The position numbers were made by a program, and so were the translations under genes. Source: JADHLJ01 sp038118725 (GTDB taxonomy: Bacteria; Pseudomonadota; Alphaproteobacteria; Thalassobaculales; Thalassobaculaceae). From it: a stretch of DNA of 27,523 bases. This document shows positions 23,431 to 27,523 of this stretch, piece by piece (the first letter of the stretch is position 1; the number at the start of each line of letters is the position of its first letter). The stretch is from the NCBI GenBank assembly GCA_038118725.1, contig JAYOIK010000070.1:1-27523 (forward strand), in the 5' to 3' direction. Under the pieces are notes generated by a model. That model was not told the origin of the DNA. It made no database searches and saw nothing but the letters and a program-made list of their open reading frames with translations.

Positions 23431-25323
23431 CTAGCGCCCGAGACTATTGCCCCTCGATGCGCGACGCCGACCCCGCGGGCTGCTACCCGCATCGTCCTCG
23501 TCGAACAGATCGGCAAGCTGATTCATCATGGTGCCGCCCAGTTGTTCGGCATCCACGATGGTCACCGCCCGTCGATAGTAGCGGGTCACGTCATGGCCGA
23601 TACCGATTGCCGCCAACTCCACCGGAGAGCGGTTCTCGATATACTGAATTACCTCTCGCAAATGCTTTTCGAGGTAATTGCCCGGATTGACCGACAAGGT
23701 CGAATCGTCGACCGGCGCGCCGTCGGAAATGACCATCAAGATCTTGCGTTCCTCGGGCCGAGCCAACAAGCGTTGATGCGCCCACATCAAGGCCTCGCCG
23801 TCGATATTCTCCTTCAGAATCCCCTCGCGCAGCATCAGGCCCAATGATTTGCGGGCGTGACGCCAGGGCGCGTCCGCGGATTTGTAAACGATATGCCGCA
23901 GATCGTTCAGGCGCCCAGGATTCTGAGGTTTGCCGCCGCCGATCCATTTCTCGCGCGCCGAACCGCCTTTCCAGGCACGAGTCGTAAAGCCGAGGATCTC
24001 AACCTTGACCCCACACCGCTCGAGCGTCCGCGCGAGGATGTCGGCGCTCATCGCCGCTATGGTGATCGGCCGGCCCCGCATGGATCCGGAGTTATCGATC
24101 AGCAGGGAGACGACGGTATCGCGGAACTCGGTATCCTTCTCGATCTTGAAGGATAGCGGGAACAAGGGCTGGGTGACCACGCGCGACAGACGCCCGGCGT
24201 CCAGGACACCCTCATCGAGATCGAATAGCCAAGACCGGTTTTGCTTGGCCAGCAGTTTTCGCTGAAGACGATTCGCCAGTTTCCCGATCAGGCCCTGCAG
24301 ATGGTTCAGCTGTTGATCCAGTAGCGCCCTCAGTCGGGTCAACTCGGAGGCGTCACAAAGCTCCGCCGCCGGCACCACCTCGTCGTATTCCGTCGTGAAT
24401 GCCTTGTAGACGGCGTTCCTCGCATCGTCGGAGTTATGATACATGGGCGGCGTGCCCGGATTGGCCGGCTCTTCGTCGCCGCCTCCCGGTTCCATGTCCA
24501 TATCCTCGCCGTCCTCGCCCTCGGCCGATTCGTCACCGGCCTCCATCTCGGACGGGATCATTTCGGATTCCTCGCCATCCTCGCTGGCGCCGCGAGTGCC
24601 GGAATCGTTCATTTCCTCGGAATCGCCGCCCTCGCTATCATCCTGCGATTCGCTGGGGTCGTCGTCCGAAAGGCCTTCCTCGCCAAGCTCGAGATCGAGA
24701 TCGACGATCATCTGCCGCGCATGTTCCGCGTAGGATTCCTGGTCGCCGAGATGCGCGCCGAGGCCATTCAGGGTCTCGCCGATCTTGGAACTGACCCAGG
24801 GCCGCCATAGGTCCACCACCCGACGGGTCGATGGCGGCGGTGCCTGTCCGGTCAGCGCCTCGCGCGCCAGCAGGCGAATGACATCGGTCAACGCCGCGTC
24901 ATCCTTGTCGCTGATCCGCTCGAAGCCGCGACGGCGATACCGATCGTCCAAGGCGGTCTCGAGATTTTGCGCCACGCCCGCCATGCGCTGAGCACCGATC
25001 GCCTCGACCCGGGCCTGCTCGACCGCCTCGAAGATTTCGCGGGCGGCCTGGCCGGCCGGCATGCGCTTGGCATGCACCTTGGCGTCGTGGTGACGCATGC
25101 GCAGCGACAGACTGTCCGCCTCGCCCCGCACCTTGGCGACTTCAATTGGATCAAGATCACGGGGCGGAAGCGGCAGACGAACCCTGTCCGCCGCCATGCT
25201 CGGTGTTTCCGCGCCGTAGCTGACTTCCAGCTCCCGTTCGCCCGACATCGCGCGAACGGTTGCCGCCGTCGACCTTTTGAACACCTCGACTGGATGTTCG
25301 TCGTCTCGTGTGGGCGCCGCCAT
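23431..25323 (-). CDS. cobT: Cobaltochelatase subunit CobT
   Basis: This 630-residue AAA+-associated subunit joins CobS in the ring that drives cobalt insertion by CobN. A helical N-terminal part is followed by a long acidic, Ser/Glu/Asp-rich linker (about 206-290; DDPSESQDDSEGGDSEE and similar) and a von Willebrand A domain with MIDAS motif DNSGSM (410-415). The C-terminus ends in a basic RGRRRASRG tail. This is the cobaltochelatase CobT, not the unrelated nucleotide-loop phosphoribosyltransferase of the same name. ATG 25323 follows GGAG. It lies 26 bases after cobS, so the two are co-transcribed and stoichiometric expression is expected. Confidence 0.96.
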   Translation of the reverse strand: MAAPTRDDEHPVEVFKRSTAATVRAMSGERELEVSYGAETPSMAADRVRLPLPPRDLDPIEVAKVRGEADSLSLRMRHHDAKVHAKRMPAGQAAREIFEAVEQARVEAIGAQRMAGVAQNLETALDDRYRRRGFERISDKDDAALTDVIRLLAREALTGQAPPPSTRRVVDLWRPWVSSKIGETLNGLGAHLGDQESYAEHARQMIVDLDLELGEEGLSDDDPSESQDDSEGGDSEEMNDSGTRGASEDGEESEMIPSEMEAGDESAEGEDGEDMDMEPGGGDEEPANPGTPPMYHNSDDARNAVYKAFTTEYDEVVPAAELCDASELTRLRALLDQQLNHLQGLIGKLANRLQRKLLAKQNRSWLFDLDEGVLDAGRLSRVVTQPLFPLSFKIEKDTEFRDTVVSLLIDNSGSMRGRPITIAAMSADILARTLERCGVKVEILGFTTRAWKGGSAREKWIGGGKPQNPGRLNDLRHIVYKSADAPWRHARKSLGLMLREGILKENIDGEALMWAHQRLLARPEERKILMVISDGAPVDDSTLSVNPGNYLEKHLREVIQYIENRSPVELAAIGIGHDVTRYYRRAVTIVDAEQLGGTMMNQLADLFDEDDAGSSPRGRRRASRGNSLGR

Positions 25324-25349
25324 CGGAGGCTCCGTCTATGATGGTTCTA

Positions 25350-26348
25350 TCAAGCCGCCTTGACGCTACCTTCGGGCAATTCCTCGCCGAAGCAGCGCTG
25401 GTAGTATTCGCTCACCGTGGCCCGCTCCACCTCGTCGCACTTGTTGAGGAAGGAGAGCCTGAAGGCGAAACCGACGTCGTTGAAAATCGTCGCGTTCTCG
25501 GCCCAGGTGATCACGGTTCGCGGCGACATCACGGTTGAGATATCTCCCGCCATGAAGCCCTGACGCGTCAAATCGGCAAGCGCGACCATCGACGAAATGG
25601 TCTGACGCCCCTCGGCGCTGTCATAGCTCGGCGATTTGGCGAGCACGATTCCCGACTCCGCCTCGTGGCCAAGATAGTTCAGCGTGGTGACGATGTTCCA
25701 ACGGTCCATCTGACCTTGGTTGATCTGCTGGGTGCCGTGATAGAGGCCGGTGGTATCGCCCAGACCAACGGTATTGGCGGTCGAGAACAGCCGGAAATTG
25801 GGGTTCGGCGTGATCACCTTGTTGGTGTCCAACAGGGTCATCCGACCATCTTGTTCCAGGACCCGCTGGATCACGAACATCACGTCCGCGCGACCGGCGT
25901 CATATTCGTCAAACACCAGCGCTACCGGATTCTGCAGCGACCAAGGCAGGATACCCTCGCGGAACTCGGTCACCTGTTTTCCCTCGCGAAGCACGATGGC
26001 GTCCTTGCCGACGAGGTCGATACGACTGATATGGCTATCTAAATTGACCCGAATGCAGGGCCAGTTGAGCCGCGCCGCGACCTGCTCGATATGAGTCGAC
26101 TTACCGGTGCCGTGATACCCCTGGATCATCACCCGGCGGTTATGGGTGAACCCGGCGAGGATCGCCATGGTGGTCTCATGGTCGAAAAGATAGGAGTCGT
26201 CCAAAAGCGGGACATACTCGCTCGGTTCGGAAAACGCGGGCGCTTTCATGTCGATGTCGATGCCGAAGGCCTCGCGGACCGAAATCTCGGTGTCCGGTTT
26301 CTCGATATGGTGCGCGGGCTTCCGCTCATAGATGTGTGCTGCCGACAT
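25350..26348 (-). CDS. cobS: Cobaltochelatase ATPase subunit CobS
   Basis: MoxR-type AAA+ ATPase of 332 residues. Walker A is GYHGTGKST (77-85), Walker B VALVFDEYD (142-150), and the sensor-1 region is FRLFSTANTVG. N-terminal IYERKPAHHIEKPDTEISVREAFGIDID is typical of CobS. ATP hydrolysis by the CobS-CobT ring powers cobalt insertion by CobN. The ATG at 26348 follows GGAAAAGG; an in-frame TTG at 26360 is less likely. It heads the cobS-cobT pair. The ~70 bases to the J-domain gene on the same strand hold no obvious terminator, so read-through from that gene is possible. Confidence 0.96.
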   Translation of the reverse strand: MSAAHIYERKPAHHIEKPDTEISVREAFGIDIDMKAPAFSEPSEYVPLLDDSYLFDHETTMAILAGFTHNRRVMIQGYHGTGKSTHIEQVAARLNWPCIRVNLDSHISRIDLVGKDAIVLREGKQVTEFREGILPWSLQNPVALVFDEYDAGRADVMFVIQRVLEQDGRMTLLDTNKVITPNPNFRLFSTANTVGLGDTTGLYHGTQQINQGQMDRWNIVTTLNYLGHEAESGIVLAKSPSYDSAEGRQTISSMVALADLTRQGFMAGDISTVMSPRTVITWAENATIFNDVGFAFRLSFLNKCDEVERATVSEYYQRCFGEELPEGSVKAA

Positions 26349-26416
26349 GGCCTTTTCCAATGTTGTTGGAATGAATTGACCGCCTGGTCCCGGAATCGAA
26401 ATTCAGCGGCCCTCGC

Positions 26417-27079
26417 CTAGTTTAGAAAGCGCTTGAGTGTCGTATAGGCCTCGTTGATCAATTTCAACCTCTCTTCCGCATCCTTGTCACCGCCATTGCG
26501 ATCCGGATGGTTGAGTTTGGCCAATTCCTTGTACCGGGTTTTCAACTCCTGCATGGTAATCGGCAGCGTCAACCCCATGACCGCGGCCGCGCGCGCCTCT
26601 GGTGTCGCCGGCGCCCGCCGCTCCGCCCCCTCGGTCGTCGATCCGCCAGGTCCATCTTCGTCGAACAGCCCGAAATCATCCCTGAATCTGGACGGGTCAT
26701 AGGCTCGGCCGTCGTTCCGTCGGGTGCCGAACCGCCAACTCGGGCGCTCCCAGGTGGTGGCGCGGCGGATCGCGCTTTCCACCTCGTCATCGGACATGTT
26801 CGCGTAATAGTTCCAGGACTTGTTGTAGACCCGAACATGTTCAAGGCAGAACCAGAAATAGTCGTTTAGACGACCCGGCGATTTCGGCGCCCGATGTTCG
26901 GCCGGCTCGACACAGCCCTTGACGTCGCAGAAACGGGTCGACACATCGGCATCGACGCCCTCGAGACGCAATGCCTCGCCACCACTGCGTCCGCCGCCTG
27001 ATTTTCGCGTTCGCGCCACTTGGCCGACCTCGTTCTCCATCGCGCGCGATCTCTTGCCCGTCCCGCGCGCCCGTGCCAT
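26417..27079 (-). CDS. J-domain (DnaJ-like) protein with N-terminal Cys/His motif
   Basis: A 220-residue protein whose last ~55 residues are a J domain: TMQELKTRYKELAKLNHPDRNGG with the essential His-Pro-Asp at 191-193, then LKLINEAYTTLKRFL. J domains stimulate DnaK ATPase. Upstream, residues 51-81 hold C-x4-C...C-x2-H (CDVKGC and FCLEHVR), a possible zinc site, followed by VYNKSWNYYANMSDDEVE. This arrangement recurs next to cobS and bolA in alphaproteobacteria, as I recall. The client is unknown. The start is unsure: ATG 27079 lacks a ribosome-binding site and ATG 27040 (MENEVGQ) is an alternative. It diverges from bolA with ~40 bases between starts. Confidence 0.85.
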   Translation of the reverse strand: MARARGTGKRSRAMENEVGQVARTRKSGGGRSGGEALRLEGVDADVSTRFCDVKGCVEPAEHRAPKSPGRLNDYFWFCLEHVRVYNKSWNYYANMSDDEVESAIRRATTWERPSWRFGTRRNDGRAYDPSRFRDDFGLFDEDGPGGSTTEGAERRAPATPEARAAAVMGLTLPITMQELKTRYKELAKLNHPDRNGGDKDAEERLKLINEAYTTLKRFLN

Positions 27080-27119
27080 TCATCATGGCACCATATCCAA
27101 AGCCGAGAGAGAACGCACC

Positions 27120-27380
27120 ATGTCCGTGGCGGAAACCATCCGGAACAAACTGACGACCGCGCTTTCGCCCAGCCATCTCGAGGTGATCGACGAATCACAT
27201 CTGCATGCCGGTCATATCGGCGCTCGACCGGAAGGCGAGACCCATTTCAAGGTCATCGTCGTTTCAACCCTGTTTGATGGCGAGAGCCGCGTGGCGGTCC
27301 AACGTCGGATCAACAAGATACTCGCCGACGAGCTGGCCGGCCCGGTCCACGCGTTAAGCATAAGCGCATCCGCGCCTTAG
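27120..27380 (+). CDS. bolA: BolA family protein
   Basis: An 86-residue single-domain protein. The BolA fold shows as an N-terminal helix (VAETIRNKLTTAL), LEVIDESHLHAGH, then HFKVIVVSTLFDGESRVAVQRRINKIL and a final ALSISASAP strand. The histidines in HLHAGH and the HFKV block are the usual places where BolA proteins share an iron-sulfur cluster with monothiol glutaredoxins. It probably acts in iron or redox regulation. No glutaredoxin gene is visible before the window ends. The gene is followed by its own terminator and diverges from the J-domain gene. Confidence 0.93.
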   Translation: MSVAETIRNKLTTALSPSHLEVIDESHLHAGHIGARPEGETHFKVIVVSTLFDGESRVAVQRRINKILADELAGPVHALSISASAP

Positions 27381-27448
27381 GTTTCATTCGAGCCGGGGGT
27401 TTCAACAGGACGCTCGAAATCTCCGACGTCTCCGCGACATCGGCGCAT

Positions 27449-27470
27449 CCGCCGGCCTTTGGCGGGTTTT
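27449..27470 (+). terminator. Terminator of bolA
   Basis: CCGCC (27449-27453) pairs with GGCGG (27461-27465) across a 7-base loop; TTTT follows at 27467-27470. It lies ~70 bases after the bolA stop. The remaining bases to the window end hold no gene I can support. Confidence 0.6.
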
Positions 27471-27523
27471 CGCTGGGAGCGGTTTGATGTTCGCAACTAA
27501 AGATGGACAAGATTAAACCTTGT

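Noticed and set aside
1..27523. CRISPR array, tRNA or rRNA genes, insertion-sequence ends, prophage genes
   Set aside because: Scanning by eye showed no regularly spaced repeats, cloverleaf sequences, transposase frames or phage structural genes; a computational scan was not possible.

Overview
The window looks like chromosomal DNA of a GC-rich alphaproteobacterium, probably Rhodospirillales-like; the genus cannot be read from the sequence. The main pointers are a C4-pathway 5-aminolevulinate synthase (hemA), an aerobic cobaltochelatase set (cobN, cobS, cobT) with cobW and a cobalamin riboswitch, an ECF sigma factor/ChrR pair of the singlet-oxygen type, an IalB-family protein and an endonuclease-type MutL.

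Layout. Positions 1-560 are clearly AT-richer than the rest and hold the 5' part of a gene that runs off the left edge; its translation looks like the N-terminal part of a reverse transcriptase. Positions 560-1690 hold a lone ParD-like antitoxin frame and several REP-like palindromes but no other convincing gene. leuA (-) and hemA (+) then diverge from a roughly 490 bp spacer. Next come two tandem paralogous lipoprotein genes (5149-6644, -) behind a near-consensus promoter; the second has a damaged start. An acyl-CoA enzyme, a homocysteine methyltransferase-like gene and mutL follow, all on the - strand. From 10.8 to 16.4 kb there is a truncated BMP-type binding protein, an OsmC-family gene, a SPOR-domain lipoprotein, a small membrane-protein gene interrupted by an in-frame TGA, a Bax-inhibitor-1/YccA protein, a biuret-hydrolase-like cysteine hydrolase, rlmN and ialB.

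From 16.5 to 18.25 kb lies the ECF sigma/chrR operon, with a probable autoregulatory promoter. It is disturbed by a 155-bp tandem repeat that contains a 100-N assembly gap. The - strand from 26.35 to 18.25 kb is a cobalt-insertion module, cobS-cobT-[B12 riboswitch]-cobW-cobN. The window closes with a J-domain protein gene (-) divergent from bolA (+), which has a good terminator.

How the genes relate. cobS, cobT and cobN encode the three subunits of the ATP-dependent cobaltochelatase, and cobW encodes a metal-binding GTPase; the riboswitch should lower cobW-cobN expression when cobalamin is plentiful. hemA feeds the tetrapyrrole pool from which corrin is made. The sigma/ChrR pair would control an oxidative-stress response and its own operon.

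The items most worth a second look are the edge-truncated reverse transcriptase, the in-frame TGA gene, the 155-bp repeat and gap in sigma/chrR, and the lipoprotein pair. No complete new multi-gene system can be shown here; the best candidate lies beyond the left edge.
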